Of a stretch of DNA of 64,000 bases, positions 26,468-35,948 are shown in pieces. The stretch's first letter is position 1. Every line of letters begins with the position of its first letter. The notes below the pieces were generated by a model, which worked only from the letters and a program-made list of their open reading frames with translations, did not search any database and was not told where the DNA came from. The translations under genes were made by a program, and so were the position numbers. Source of the stretch: Hyphomicrobiales bacterium (GTDB lineage: Bacteria; Pseudomonadota; Alphaproteobacteria; Rhizobiales; Beijerinckiaceae); contig JAGXAN010000007.1 in the NCBI GenBank assembly GCA_019075865.1, positions 132,237 through 196,236 on the forward strand, written 5' to 3'.

Positions 26468-26802
26468 GGATCAACCCACGGGTCGGGTTCGCCGTGCTCT
26501 GCCGCCCCGCCGCTTGGCAGCAGGGCGTGGCATTGCTGCGCCAGTTTGGCCGGATCGAGCGAAAGGCTCCCCGCCAAGCCCTCAATCAGCCGGTCATCGC
26601 TGAGTATGTGCTCGATAATGGCGTGCAGGAAGGCAGGGGCCTTGGCCGCGTCGCGCAATTGGTTGGGCTGCATGCCGGTCAAATCGAGAAATCGCCATAG
26701 CATTTCCTCATCGCTGGCCAGATAGGCCAGTGCGGCTCCGGCGAGCGAGGCCAGATTTTGCGCGGCGGCGCGGGAGCGGGTGGAATTGCGGTCGGCCTGC
26801 AT
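26464..26802 (-). CDS. DUF3572 family protein
   Basis: A 112-residue acidic helical protein of the DUF3572 family, seen only in Alphaproteobacteria. AQNLASLAGAALAYLASDEE, MLWRFLDLTGMQPNQLRDAA and the C-terminal AEHGEPDPWVDP are the family landmarks. The ATG at 26802 is chosen over the long frame to 27024, whose first 74 residues are not conserved. It is first in a two-gene operon with dinB (4-bp overlap), which hints at a link to DNA damage tolerance, but no function is known. Confidence 0.82.
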   Translation of the reverse strand: MQADRNSTRSRAAAQNLASLAGAALAYLASDEEMLWRFLDLTGMQPNQLRDAAKAPAFLHAIIEHILSDDRLIEGLAGSLSLDPAKLAQQCHALLPSGGAAEHGEPDPWVDP

Positions 26803-27007
26803 GAATAACCCGTTGTTGGCTGAAACCCGCCCGATTACGCATGGCCACTTTAGCTGTGGAAACCTGACGCTTCGGCTCGGGTTTGCGGCGCGCAAGTTTG
26901 CAATGCGACGCAGCGCCAGCTGTGCTATATGATCGTAAACCCCATTGTTTGACAATGCCTGATTGAGGGCGCCGTCCTTGCCCATTGTCCCAACTTCCTG
27001 AATTGAT

Positions 27008-29317
27008 TTGACCAACAATCGCACCCCCTTTCTACCCAGCCGCGAGGATATCCTCGCCTTTATCGCCCGCGAACGCGAAGGCTATGGCAAGTTCGAGCAT
27101 GGCAAGATCGGCAAGCGCGAGATTGCCAAGGCCTTTGGTATCAAGGGGGAGGACAGGCCATTTCTCAAGGCCATGCTGAAAGAACTTGAAGCTGAGGGCG
27201 CTTTGCAGCGGCGCGGAACCCGATTGCGGAAATCCGCGGTTCTGCCACCGGTATTTGTGGCCGATATCGTATCGCTGGATACGCATGGCGATCTTGTGGC
27301 GCGCCCGGCTGAATGGAATGAGGCGGAAGGGGCGGTTCCCAGCATCCACGTCCTGCCACCGCGCCAGCGCCGGGGCGAAGCCGTCGCGGGCCTGGGGGAT
27401 CGGGTATTGCTGCGCCTTGAAAGCGGGGAGGTTCCCTATACCGCACGCACGCTCAAAATATTGCCCAAAGCGCAAAACCGTATGCTTGGGGTGTTTCGAG
27501 CCAATAAGGATGGGCATGGCGGGCGGTTGATTCCGGTTGAAAAAAAGGGGCAGCCGCGCGAATTAATTATCAGCGAAGCCAACCGCAATGAAGCGCAGGA
27601 CGGGGATCTCGTTAGCGTCGAATTATTGCGGGAGGGACGCCTCGGCCTGACGGGGGCGAGGGTTCGTGAGCGCCTGGGCTCCATGGCATCCGAAAAGGCA
27701 TTGAGCCAGATTGCGATTTATACCCACAACATTCGTGATATTTTCGCTGCCAGCGTGCTGCGCGAGGCGGAGGCGGCCAAACCGGTTAGCTTGCGCGGGC
27801 GTGAGGATTGGCGCGACCTGGCGCTTGTCACGATTGATCCGGCGGATGCCAAAGACCATGACGATGCGGTATTTGCCGAAACGGATTCCAACCCCGACAA
27901 TGCGGGGGGCTATATTATCACGGTTGCGATTGCCGATGTCGCTGTCTATGTGACGCCCGGCTCTGCGATGGACCAGGAAGCGTTGCTGCGCGGCAATTCG
28001 GTTTATTTTCCCGACCGGGTCGTGCCGATGCTGCCAGAACGCATATCCAATGATTTATGCTCGCTGCGGGCCGGTGAAAACCGGCCGGCGCTGGCAGTGC
28101 GTATGGTAATAGACGCGCAGGGGCGCAAACTTTCGCATAGTTTCCACCGGATATTGATGCGCTCTGCCGCCAAACTCTCCTATCAGCAGGCGCAGGCGGC
28201 GGTGGACGGGCAGGGCGGCGATGTCAGCGATGCCCTGCGCACCCAAGTGTTGCTGCCGCTTTATGGGGCCTATGGCGTGCTGGTCAAGGCGCGGCGCGCG
28301 CGCGGGCCGCTCGATCTCGATTTGCCCGAGCGCAAGCTGCTGCTCAACGAAGATGGCACCCTGAACCGGGTTCTAACCCCGCCACGGCTTGATTCGCACC
28401 GGTTGATTGAAGAATTCATGATTCTGGCCAATGTTGCCGCCGCTGAAACGCTGGAACTGAAGAAGCAAAACCTGATTTACCGGGTGCATGAGGAGCCAGC
28501 GCTTGAGAAATTGCGGGCGCTATCGGATTTTCTGGCCAGCCTGAACATCAAGCTTGCCAAGGGTCAGGTGTTGCGGCCGGCGCATTTTAATTCGATTCTG
28601 GAGCAGGTGCGCGGCACGCAGAATGAGACGCTGGTGAATGAAGTGGTGCTGCGTTCGCAGGCGCAGGCGGTCTATTCACCGCACAATCAAGGGCATTTTG
28701 GGCTCAACCTCGCGCGCTACGCGCATTTTACCTCCCCCATCCGCCGCTACGCCGACTTGATCGTGCATCGGGCGCTGATTCGTGCGCTCGGGATGGGAGA
28801 GGATGGCTTGCCCGACATGAGTTTGGCGCAAATGCGCGACGTGGCAGAGAAAATCTCTTCGGCAGAGCGTCGGGCGATGTTGGCCGAGCGCGATACGTCG
28901 GACCGGTTGATCGCCAGCTTTCTGGCTGAACGTATTGGTGCCGAATTTGCCGGGCGAATTTCGGGCGTCACCAAAGCAGGGCTCTTCGTCAAACTCGCTG
29001 AGACTGGCGCGGATGGCTTTGTGCCGGCTTCGACGCTGGGCAATGATTTCTTCCGCTACGAGGAAGCGCTGCATGCGCTGATCGGCAATCGCAGCGGCGA
29101 GACCTACCGGCTGGGCGATAATGTGCAGGTGAAACTGGCGGAAGCGGCACCCTTTGCGGGAGCGCTGCGATTTGAAATGCTCTCGGATGGCAGCACCGGC
29201 GGCAATCGCATGGCGCTTGGCACCCGCAAATCAAAATCGCCGTTGCACCGCGACAATAAGCCAGCTTCTCACAAGCGACTACTTCCTGCAAACAAGTCCA
29301 GACGCAACAGGAAATGA
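27008..29317 (+). CDS. rnr: Ribonuclease R
   Basis: Processive 3'-5' exoribonuclease of the RNB family able to degrade structured RNA. The 769-residue protein has an N-terminal winged helix (about 1-75), cold-shock domains, the RNB catalytic domain with the Asp cluster TIDPADAKDHDDAVF near residue 275, and an S1 domain (about 635-720) followed by a basic tail ending KSRRNRK. Start is a TTG at 27008 with only a weak ribosome-binding site; no ATG upstream is in frame. It heads the rnr-DUF983-NUDIX-MFS operon, all overlapping by 4 bp. Confidence 0.95.
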   Translation: MTNNRTPFLPSREDILAFIAREREGYGKFEHGKIGKREIAKAFGIKGEDRPFLKAMLKELEAEGALQRRGTRLRKSAVLPPVFVADIVSLDTHGDLVARPAEWNEAEGAVPSIHVLPPRQRRGEAVAGLGDRVLLRLESGEVPYTARTLKILPKAQNRMLGVFRANKDGHGGRLIPVEKKGQPRELIISEANRNEAQDGDLVSVELLREGRLGLTGARVRERLGSMASEKALSQIAIYTHNIRDIFAASVLREAEAAKPVSLRGREDWRDLALVTIDPADAKDHDDAVFAETDSNPDNAGGYIITVAIADVAVYVTPGSAMDQEALLRGNSVYFPDRVVPMLPERISNDLCSLRAGENRPALAVRMVIDAQGRKLSHSFHRILMRSAAKLSYQQAQAAVDGQGGDVSDALRTQVLLPLYGAYGVLVKARRARGPLDLDLPERKLLLNEDGTLNRVLTPPRLDSHRLIEEFMILANVAAAETLELKKQNLIYRVHEEPALEKLRALSDFLASLNIKLAKGQVLRPAHFNSILEQVRGTQNETLVNEVVLRSQAQAVYSPHNQGHFGLNLARYAHFTSPIRRYADLIVHRALIRALGMGEDGLPDMSLAQMRDVAEKISSAERRAMLAERDTSDRLIASFLAERIGAEFAGRISGVTKAGLFVKLAETGADGFVPASTLGNDFFRYEEALHALIGNRSGETYRLGDNVQVKLAEAAPFAGALRFEMLSDGSTGGNRMALGTRKSKSPLHRDNKPASHKRLLPANKSRRNRK

Positions 29318-29736
29318 GAAAAATAATGACGGATACCGCTTTGAGCACTGTAATGTCTGCCCGGCCGATCTGGGCGGCATTGAAGCGCGGAATGGCCGGC
29401 CATTGCCCCAATTGTGGCAAGGGCAAGATGTTCAAGGCCTATCTGAAGGTGAATGACGTATGCCCGAGCTGCTCGACGCCGCTCTATCACCAGCAGGCCG
29501 ACGATGCGCCGCCATATTTCACGATTTTCATCGCGGGCCACGTGGTGGTCGCGGTGATGCTGGCTGTGGACACCTTCAATGACAATCTTTCCATGGGTCT
29601 GCAAATGGCAATCTGGCCCTTGTTTGCCATGATATTGTGCCTGGTGCTCTTGCCAGTCATCAAAGGCGGGCTTATTGCCTATCAATGGGCCATGCGGATG
29701 CATGGCTTTGCCAGCGAACCGGATTATCCTGCTTGA
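29314..29736 (+). CDS. DUF983 family small membrane protein
   Basis: A 140-residue protein of the DUF983 family: a zinc-ribbon-like C-x2-C...C-x2-C segment (GHCPNCGKGKMFKAYL, then VCPSCSTPLYHQ) followed by two transmembrane helices (about residues 70-90 and 98-118). Function is unknown. The ATG at 29314 overlaps the rnr stop; a second ATG at 29326 is also possible. The order rnr-DUF983-NUDIX is conserved in rhizobia. Confidence 0.88.
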   Translation: MRKIMTDTALSTVMSARPIWAALKRGMAGHCPNCGKGKMFKAYLKVNDVCPSCSTPLYHQQADDAPPYFTIFIAGHVVVAVMLAVDTFNDNLSMGLQMAIWPLFAMILCLVLLPVIKGGLIAYQWAMRMHGFASEPDYPA

Positions 29737-30479
29737 CCAATAAAGCGCCGCATGAACACGCCGAAGCCCTGACGCAAGAGGCCCGCGAGCGCAAGTGGCC
29801 GAATGTTACCCCCAAAGATGCGGCAACGCTGATCATCATTGATCGAACCACGACGCCCGCCAAGGTGCTGATGGGAAAACGGCACCACGGCCACAAGTTC
29901 ATGCCGGGAAAATTCGTGTTTCCGGGCGGACGGATCGAGCGCACCGATGGTTCCATGAATGTGGCCGGGACGCTTGCAGCGCCGGTGGAAGAGAAGTTGC
30001 AGAAATTGATGCAGCGGCCCAGCATTACGCGGGCGCGCGGCCTGGCTCTGGCGGCTGTTCGCGAGACATTTGAAGAGACGGGCATATTGATCGGTGTCAA
30101 AGATCATGGTGTGCCGCCCTCGCCCGAGGGGCCGTGGCGTGATTTTGCCAGCCATGGCGTGTTCCCGGATCTTGAACCATTGCATTTCATTGCGCGGGCG
30201 ATTACGCCGCCGCGCCGCCCCAAACGCTTCGATGCGCGGTTTTTTGCAGTCGATGCCACGCATATTGCCCATCGTATTGAAGGCGTGGTGTCGCCGGATA
30301 CAGAGTTGGTTGATCTGGTATGGCAACCGATTGGTGTGGCCATTGAGTTGGATTTGCCGAGCATCACCCGGATCGTGCTCAAGGAACTGGAAGCGCGGAT
30401 TGAAGCTGGATTTGGTCATCATTTGCCAACACCCTTCTTCCACGAGAAAAATCGTCGCTGGTTCCGCGACCTTTTATGA
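29733..30479 (+). CDS. NUDIX hydrolase
   Basis: A 248-residue hydrolase with the Nudix domain in its first half: GKRHHGHKFMPGKFVFPGGR leads into the Nudix box, whose catalytic part is AAVRETFEETGIL (R-E-x2-E-E). Between the two is an insertion of about 45 residues, unusual for the motif G-x5-E-x7-R-E, and the box Glu-rich part is intact. The C-terminal half is the extra domain of the YfcD/NUDT19-like longer subfamily. The start is a TTG at 29733 overlapping the DUF983 stop (TTGA); the earlier frame to 29637 is inside that gene. Substrate unknown, probably an acyl-CoA or nucleotide derivative. Confidence 0.87.
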   Translation: MTNKAPHEHAEALTQEARERKWPNVTPKDAATLIIIDRTTTPAKVLMGKRHHGHKFMPGKFVFPGGRIERTDGSMNVAGTLAAPVEEKLQKLMQRPSITRARGLALAAVRETFEETGILIGVKDHGVPPSPEGPWRDFASHGVFPDLEPLHFIARAITPPRRPKRFDARFFAVDATHIAHRIEGVVSPDTELVDLVWQPIGVAIELDLPSITRIVLKELEARIEAGFGHHLPTPFFHEKNRRWFRDLL

Positions 30480-31633
30480 TCACCCGTGCCAATGCGCTGG
30501 TGCTTGGCGCAGCCATTGTGGCGATTTCGCTGGTCGGCATGGGGCTGTCGCTGATTATCCCGGTCTTGTCCCTGCGGATGCAGGCGGCCGGCTATAGCGC
30601 TGGAAATATCGGTTTGAATACGGCAGTTGGGGCGCTGGCAACCCTGTTTCTGGCGCCGTTTGTGCCGCGTCTGGCGGCGCGGTTTGGCGCGCGCCGCTTG
30701 ATGCTGGCGGCTTTGGCGCTGGCGATTTTCTGCATGTTTGCCTTCGGCCTTGTAACAAATATCGCCTGGTGGTTTCCCTTGCGGCTGATGTTTGGTGGCG
30801 CGCTGACCATTCTGTTTGTGATGAGCGAATATTGGATCAATGCGGCGGCACCGGCGGACAAACGCGGCATGATTATGGGCATTTACGCCACCAGCCTTGC
30901 CCTGGGTTTCTCGCTGGGGCCGGCGGCGCTTTACGTGACAGGAACCGCCAGCTTGTGGCCGTTTGGGCTTGCGGCAATGCTTTATGCCATTAGCGCCATT
31001 CCGGTGATGCTGGCCGGGGGCGAAGTGCCGGAAATTGTCGGTGCCAGCCGGATTCCGCTTTGGCATATCCTGATCGGTACGCCGGTGGCGTCGCTGGCGG
31101 CTCTCACCTTTGGCATAGTGGAGACTGGCAGCATGAGCCTGTTGCCGGTCTATGCAGTGGCGCAGCATTTCACCGCGCAGCAGGGCGCTTTATGCGTGAG
31201 CCTGTTTGCTTTCGGCAGCCTGATTTTTGAAATTCCGGTTGGGATATTGTCCGACCGGATGGATCGTCGCCATCTCCTGCTCGCCATTGCGGTGGGTGGG
31301 GCATTGGGGGCGTTGCTGGCCCCGTTCCTGGGTGCGGGTTTTCTGCCATTTGCCATGCTGCTGGTGATGTGGGGGGGATTGGTCGGGGCGCTTTATCCGT
31401 TGGCGTTGGCGCATCTGGGTGCGCGCTACACGGGAGCGGAACTGGCCAATGCCAATACGGCTGTCGTCATGTTCTATTCCCTGGGGATGCTGGCGGGGCC
31501 ACCATTCCTGGGTGCCGCCATGGATTGGCTTGCGCCACGCGGCCTGTTCTTTGGATTGGCTGCGGTGCTGGCGGCTTATGCGCTCGTGGTCATTTGGCGA
31601 TTGCACCGGCAGGGTCGGGCCCGGCCCATTTGA
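30476..31633 (+). CDS. MFS transporter
   Basis: A 385-residue major facilitator superfamily protein with twelve predicted helices. The A-like motif appears as FLAPFVPRLAARFGARRL between helices 2 and 3, and again in the second half as EIPVGILSDRMDRRHLL. The family is close to YcaD/DHA1-type exporters, substrate unknown. The ATG overlaps the NUDIX stop by 4 bp (ATGA). Its last 44 bp overlap the convergent YiiX-like gene. Confidence 0.92.
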   Translation: MITRANALVLGAAIVAISLVGMGLSLIIPVLSLRMQAAGYSAGNIGLNTAVGALATLFLAPFVPRLAARFGARRLMLAALALAIFCMFAFGLVTNIAWWFPLRLMFGGALTILFVMSEYWINAAAPADKRGMIMGIYATSLALGFSLGPAALYVTGTASLWPFGLAAMLYAISAIPVMLAGGEVPEIVGASRIPLWHILIGTPVASLAALTFGIVETGSMSLLPVYAVAQHFTAQQGALCVSLFAFGSLIFEIPVGILSDRMDRRHLLLAIAVGGALGALLAPFLGAGFLPFAMLLVMWGGLVGALYPLALAHLGARYTGAELANANTAVVMFYSLGMLAGPPFLGAAMDWLAPRGLFFGLAAVLAAYALVVIWRLHRQGRARPI

Positions 31634-32477
31634 TCTCGTGGAAATTGAAGCCGGCCTCGATCGAGGGTTTTATAATCTGAAAATACGGCGATATGTCAAA
31701 ATCGGCCGGGGTAAACAGCGAGTAGTGCCGAATATGCAGCAATTTCTCGCGCTGGGCTTGGGTGATGGGGTCACTGGTATCCATATTTTCTATATCTTCC
31801 ATGCTCGGCAAAATCGGATAGCGGATCGATTGAAACGCCTGAGCTATCAGGGTCGAACAAATTGCGCGGGTGGGGTCGCCGCTGCCCAACGCGATCATTT
31901 TGCGCCGGAAGCGGGTTGGCACCGGCGGTGTTGGCAACAGATAGCGCGCCAGATCGATGACGTTTTTAAGGTCATATTGTTCGCCGATACGGGTTGTGAC
32001 GAAATCGCTCAATGCCCGTTGCTCGTCGGGCGTGAGGCCAATCGGGCGACAGATGCGGGTGGCCATACGGGTGTAATCCTGAATCGAGGCGGTGCGTACG
32101 CCGCCGACAAGATCGGCCTCGACAAAGCAGGGCGCGGAATAGTCGGAAGGCGTTGATGGGCGGGAAGGCGCGGGCAGGGCGACATTGGCCGCCATCAGCT
32201 TTGGACACCCTACAAATATGGCGGCATGCGACCATGAGGACTGCGTCAGATATTTAATGCCAGTGCTGATTCGCGTGTTGCCATCCACCAGCAGCACATC
32301 GCCGGGTTTCAGACAGGCTTGCAACAGCTCCGGAGGCGTCGGCTGGCCGACATCGTGACCGACATGCTGCCTGGTCAAAAACGCGGCCAGCGCTTGCCCC
32401 ACGCCCTCTCGCATCCGATTGAAACCCAGCACCCGGCGCTCCTGCAAATCTCGTTTGAGTGTTTCCAGTCTTAGCAT
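31590..32477 (-). CDS. YiiX-like permuted papain-fold (NlpC/P60-type) cysteine hydrolase
   Basis: A 295-residue protein of the YiiX/YebB-like family of circularly permuted NlpC/P60 enzymes. The catalytic His-containing block LKPGDVLLVDGNTRISTGIK...SSWSHAAIFVG comes first and the catalytic Cys in AICSTLIAQAFQS comes later, the reverse of classical papain order. YiiX-like enzymes are amidases or lipid-linked hydrolases. No signal peptide is visible, so it may be cytosolic or peripheral. It is monocistronic and its 3' end overlaps the MFS gene by 44 bp. Confidence 0.85.
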   Translation of the reverse strand: MLRLETLKRDLQERRVLGFNRMREGVGQALAAFLTRQHVGHDVGQPTPPELLQACLKPGDVLLVDGNTRISTGIKYLTQSSWSHAAIFVGCPKLMAANVALPAPSRPSTPSDYSAPCFVEADLVGGVRTASIQDYTRMATRICRPIGLTPDEQRALSDFVTTRIGEQYDLKNVIDLARYLLPTPPVPTRFRRKMIALGSGDPTRAICSTLIAQAFQSIRYPILPSMEDIENMDTSDPITQAQREKLLHIRHYSLFTPADFDISPYFQIIKPSIEAGFNFHEIKWAGPDPAGAIAK

Positions 32478-32701
32478 GCGTCAGCGCCGCGCCGGGTGCA
32501 AAACAAACTTTGTTGATGATTCAACGTGACAGACCCTAAAGGAATCACGAAAACCATGGGCCCGCGTGCAAAGCATTCTTGACAAAAGCGCCGCCGTGCT
32601 TAAGGTGCCGAGCAGTTCAGCAGTCGGGCCTCCCGCCTGCGGATTTGTCGTTTCACAAAAGCGCGCAACTAAACTCCGCCGCTGTTATCGGGATATTTAT
32701 C

Positions 32702-32869
32702 ATGGCCAAGGCCGCCACAATCAAGATCAAGCTTCTGTCCAGCGCGGATACCGGCTTCTTTTATGTCACGAAGAAGAATGCGCGCACCAAGACCGACAAG
32801 TTCACCTTCAAGAAATACGATCCGGTAGTCCGCAAGCATGTGGAATTCAAGGAAACCAAAATCAAGTAA
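32702..32869 (+). CDS. rpmG: 50S ribosomal protein L33
   Basis: A 55-residue ribosomal protein: [20 protein letters not shown], then [20 protein letters not shown] and the C-terminal [11 protein letters not shown], the form without the zinc-binding cysteines usual in proteobacteria. The ATG at 32702 is the start; the frame back to 32579 is spurious. A TTGACA at 32579-32584 is a plausible -35 element. A clear terminator follows at 32898. Confidence 0.97.
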   Translation: MAKAATIKIKLLSSADTGFFYVTKKNARTKTDKFTFKKYDPVVRKHVEFKETKIK

Positions 32870-32897
32870 TTCTGATTTTGCAAACGTGAAGATTCGA

Positions 32898-32920
32898 GCC
32901 GCTCTCAATGGGCGGCTTTT
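32898..32920 (+). terminator. Terminator of rpmG
   Basis: GCCGCTC pairs with GGGCGGC (one wobble) around TCAAT and is followed by TTTTC, 28 bp after the rpmG stop. Confidence 0.85.
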
Positions 32921-33251
32921 CTTTGTGAAAAAGCGGATGAAAAGCACGAAGTGCGCGGTAAATATCGGCTGCACCCAAAGCCACTTGCGAGGGGTGGATG
33001 TTTCCAGAGGTGGGTGGCATTGAAAAGCGGATTGAAATGGGGGTCGGTTCGCTTCAGCGTTTTTCGAGGAGGCCACTCCCGCTGTTGCTAAACCGACCCA
33101 CCCCACGGACCCAGGAATGCGGCGGACCTGAGCACCCCGTAGGGTATGCAAACTTCAATCATCGGCAAAATGCGCGATTACGAAGCAAAGTGTAGAAGCC
33201 AATCAGCATAAAGGCAATGCCTAATTGATGATGTCTACACGCCAATCGCAC
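32921..33251. other. Non-coding gap between rpmG and pleD
   Basis: No gene is evident in these 331 bp on either strand. The notable content is an interrupted hairpin at 33041-33099 and a small hairpin ACCC-CGTA-GGGT near 33136. Since pleD ends here on the minus strand and rpmG ends on the plus strand, a small RNA gene is possible but unproven. Confidence 0.5.
33041..33099. repeat. Long interrupted hairpin, candidate structured RNA or DNA
   Basis: GGGTCGGTT (33041-33049) is exactly complementary to AACCGACCC (33091-33099); inside it CAGCG (33055-33059) pairs with CGCTG (33080-33084), and GGAG (33068-33071) with CTCC (33076-33079) around a GCCA loop. Three collinear stems with asymmetric internal loops look like a folded RNA. 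I found no SRP RNA, RNase P or 6S RNA hallmark in it. Confidence 0.4.
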
Positions 33252-34622
33252 TCACGCAGCGGCGAGCGTGACGCGGTTGCGGCCATGGGTTTTGGATTCG
33301 TAGAGCGCGGCATCCGCGCGCTTGAGCAATTCTTCCGGGCGCGTTTCGTTGCCGCGCGCTGCAAGCCCAATGGAAACGGTGATGGGCAGGTGGTGGGCGC
33401 CATTCTCGACCACAAAAGGCGCGTCTTCCACGGTCGCGCGCACCCGCTCGGCGATTTTTGAGGCAATATCGAGGTTGCTGTCGGGCATCAGGATCACGAA
33501 TTCCTCGCCACCGAGGCGGCATAACAGATCCACCGGGCGAATGACCTGCTTGATTCGATCGGCAAAGCCTTTCAATACGTCATCGCCTGCGCCGTGCCCA
33601 TATGTGTCGTTGACGCGCTTGAAATGGTCGATATCCAGAATCATCAGGGCGAAGGGACGAGTGCGGACTTTGGCCTTGGCCAGCAACTGGGTGAGGTGAC
33701 TCTCCATGAAACGCCGGTTGTTGAGGCCGGTGAGCGGGTCAAGCACCGCCATTTCGAGGGAGGTCTGCACACAATGGCGCAAGCTGTCGGCATAGCGTTT
33801 GCGGCGGATCTGGGTGCGGGTGCGGGCCAGTAACTCGTTCTTGTCGATGGGGCGCATCAGATAGTCGTTCACGCCAAGATCGAGCCCGCGTAAAATTTTG
33901 TTTGTGTCTTCGATGTCAGCGATGATCAGAATGGGCAATTGACGGGTGCGTTCGAGCGCGCGGATCTGGCTGCAAAGCCGCAAGGCATCGTAATCGAGCA
34001 ATGCCAGACTGACGATGATGAGATCGTAATTGCGTTCGGCCGCCTGAAACAGGGCGTCTTGCGGGTCCTTTTCCAATTCGACCTTATAAAGGGGTGCCAG
34101 CGCCGACAGGATACGCTCGCTGGAACTGGCCCGATCATCGACCAGCAATATACGGGCGTTGTCACCGCCCGACTTCGCCGACGGATCATCCAGATTGGTC
34201 ATACCCAGATTGCTGGAGGTTAGCGCGCGGGCGCGCAGTTCATCGACTACCACCTTCAGGCGGGCGAGCGAGCGAACACGCGCAAGCAGTGCCAGTTCCT
34301 GGATTGGTTTGGTCAGAAAGTCGTCGGCGCCGGCTTCAAGGCCGCGCACGCGGTCTGCCGGTTGATCCAGCGCGGTCACCATGACCACGGGTATATGCGC
34401 CGTTGCCGGGTCGGATTTCAACCGGCGGCAGACTTCAAAGCCGTCCATGCCGGGCATCATCACGTCAAGGAGCACGATATCGCAGCGGCCATCCTTGCAA
34501 ATGGTGATCGCGTCCATTCCCTGATGGGCGATGAGCACCTCGTAATATTCGGCGCTCAGGCGCGCTTCCAGCAGTTTCGTATTGGCTATGAGGTCGTCGA
34601 CAACGAGAATTCTAGCGGTCAT
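33252..34622 (-). CDS. pleD: PleD response regulator, diguanylate cyclase
   Basis: Makes c-di-GMP at the cell pole during the alphaproteobacterial cell cycle. The 456-residue protein has two receiver domains (about 1-120 with phospho-acceptor Asp53 in VLLDVMMPG, and 150-270), then a GGDEF domain (about 290-456) with the active site GGEEF near residue 370. Residue Asp53 matches Caulobacter PleD. It overlaps the divK stop by 4 bp (ATGA), so the pair is coupled as in Caulobacter. The RxxD inhibitory site precedes the GGEEF in the usual place, approximately [15 protein letters not shown] for the metal-binding part. Confidence 0.97.
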   Translation of the reverse strand: MTARILVVDDLIANTKLLEARLSAEYYEVLIAHQGMDAITICKDGRCDIVLLDVMMPGMDGFEVCRRLKSDPATAHIPVVMVTALDQPADRVRGLEAGADDFLTKPIQELALLARVRSLARLKVVVDELRARALTSSNLGMTNLDDPSAKSGGDNARILLVDDRASSSERILSALAPLYKVELEKDPQDALFQAAERNYDLIIVSLALLDYDALRLCSQIRALERTRQLPILIIADIEDTNKILRGLDLGVNDYLMRPIDKNELLARTRTQIRRKRYADSLRHCVQTSLEMAVLDPLTGLNNRRFMESHLTQLLAKAKVRTRPFALMILDIDHFKRVNDTYGHGAGDDVLKGFADRIKQVIRPVDLLCRLGGEEFVILMPDSNLDIASKIAERVRATVEDAPFVVENGAHHLPITVSIGLAARGNETRPEELLKRADAALYESKTHGRNRVTLAAA

Positions 34623-35011
34623 GATTGGGTGGCTCCACCATGATCACCAATGTAATTCCTCACTGTTTCCAGAAACTTAACAATTGATATTGGTTTTGAC
34701 AGATAGGCTTCGCAACCGCTTTGGCGGATTTTTTCCTCGTCGCCTTTCATGGCAAAAGCGGTGATTGCGATGACCGGAATATGGCGCAGGGCAGGGTCGT
34801 CTTTCAGCCATTGCGTGACTTCGACACCCGATACGCCGCCCGGCAATTGAATGTCCATCAGAATCAGGTCGGGCATCTGGCTGCGGGCCAGCGCCACCGC
34901 ATCGACACCGTTGCGCGTCTCAATGGTATTATAACCGTGCGCGTCGAGCAGATCATGAAACAGCTTCATGTTCAGCTCATTATCCTCAACGATCAACACG
35001 GTCTTTTTCAT
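34619..35011 (-). CDS. divK: DivK single-domain response regulator
   Basis: Cell-cycle response regulator whose phosphorylated form switches DivJ/PleC/DivL and so CtrA. The 130-residue protein is a lone receiver domain: [18 protein letters not shown], Asp53 in LILMDIQLP, and Lys in [13 protein letters not shown]. The start is the ATG at 35011; the frame to 35071 adds a non-conserved tail. There is a one-residue change relative to most DivK sequences after the phospho-site (QLPGGVSG instead of QLPEVSG). It is cotranscribed with pleD. Confidence 0.96.
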   Translation of the reverse strand: MKKTVLIVEDNELNMKLFHDLLDAHGYNTIETRNGVDAVALARSQMPDLILMDIQLPGGVSGVEVTQWLKDDPALRHIPVIAITAFAMKGDEEKIRQSGCEAYLSKPISIVKFLETVRNYIGDHGGATQS

Positions 35012-35138
35012 TTTGCGGTCCCAATTTCTTGTATTGCAATGGCTCGCGCGGCCAAAAAGACCACTTCCCAATTGAGCGAAACGCTAACATGCGAAGGTTG
35101 ATGAAACGGAAAACATTGTTCCCTTCCATCATCCCCCG

Positions 35139-35948
35139 CTATTCATTGAGTTTGGATTTTTCCGACTCGATGGGCCGAAACCGTTTGCCAAAAGTGCTGG
35201 CAACCACGGCGCGCGCCACGTGCTCGGCCATGCATTCGTAGCCTTGATCGTTCAAGTGGAAATTATCATTGGCCAGCATTTTCAAGTTTTTGTGGGCGTT
35301 GGCCATATATTGCATGGCCTTGTAGCGATGGACGTAGAGGATGTTGTATTTGCTCGTCACTTTTTGCAACACATTCCGAATGGCGCGATAATTTTCATCG
35401 CGCGCAAGCGGGGCAGTATATTGCATACCGATCAGCGCGACATCGACGTGGTTTTCCTTGAGCCATTCGAGCGTATTGATCACGGTGCTCTCGAATTCGT
35501 CCGGCGGCACCCGTTGCAGGGCATCGTTGGTGCCCAGTTGCCAGAGCACCAGATCGGGCGGGTCAATGGCGACTTCGCTGCGAATGCGCTCCGCAGTGGT
35601 GGCGGCCACTTCGCCCGACACGCCGCGATTGACGACTTCGACTTTCACGTTTTTCAGGGCCGCTGACAAAATTCCGCGCAGATCCGATGGGTAATTCTTG
35701 GAGCGCGAGGTCGCGCCCAGCCCGTAGGTCGAGGAGGAGCCAATGGCCAGAATCCGGATGTTGTCGCCGTGTTGCAATTTGGCCGTGAGGCGCACCAGGG
35801 ATTGGGAATTTCCAATATCTGCACTGGGGACTTCGCAAGCGGCACTCATTTTGGTCACCTGCGCCAGGCATGGACCAGGCGCAAATATCAGGCCGAAGAC
35901 AAAGGCGCCGTTAAGTGCGGCCTTTGGGAATGCCATTCTGTAAACCAT
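35139..35948 (-). CDS. Exported SGNH/GDSL-fold hydrolase
   Basis: About 269 residues: signal peptide (to about residue 30, ending PCLAQ), then an SGNH hydrolase domain. Block I is ILAIGSSSTYG with the catalytic Ser, block III LVLWQLGTNDAL has the Asn, block V has the HLNDQGY catalytic Asp/His. Such enzymes are esterases or deacetylases. The start is unclear: an ATG at 35948, another at 35939, or a GTG at 35960, all overlapping the end of the OpgC-type gene by 50-75 bp. Overlap and matching strand suggest a functional pair with that acyltransferase. Confidence 0.85.
   Translation of the reverse strand: MVYRMAFPKAALNGAFVFGLIFAPGPCLAQVTKMSAACEVPSADIGNSQSLVRLTAKLQHGDNIRILAIGSSSTYGLGATSRSKNYPSDLRGILSAALKNVKVEVVNRGVSGEVAATTAERIRSEVAIDPPDLVLWQLGTNDALQRVPPDEFESTVINTLEWLKENHVDVALIGMQYTAPLARDENYRAIRNVLQKVTSKYNILYVHRYKAMQYMANAHKNLKMLANDNFHLNDQGYECMAEHVARAVVASTFGKRFRPIESEKSKLNE

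Noticed and set aside
33000-33150. SRP RNA (ffs), 6S RNA or RNase P RNA
   Set aside because: The SRP apical motif with GGAAGG and AGCAGCC is absent on both strands, and no RNase P core was seen. Only an unassigned hairpin remains.
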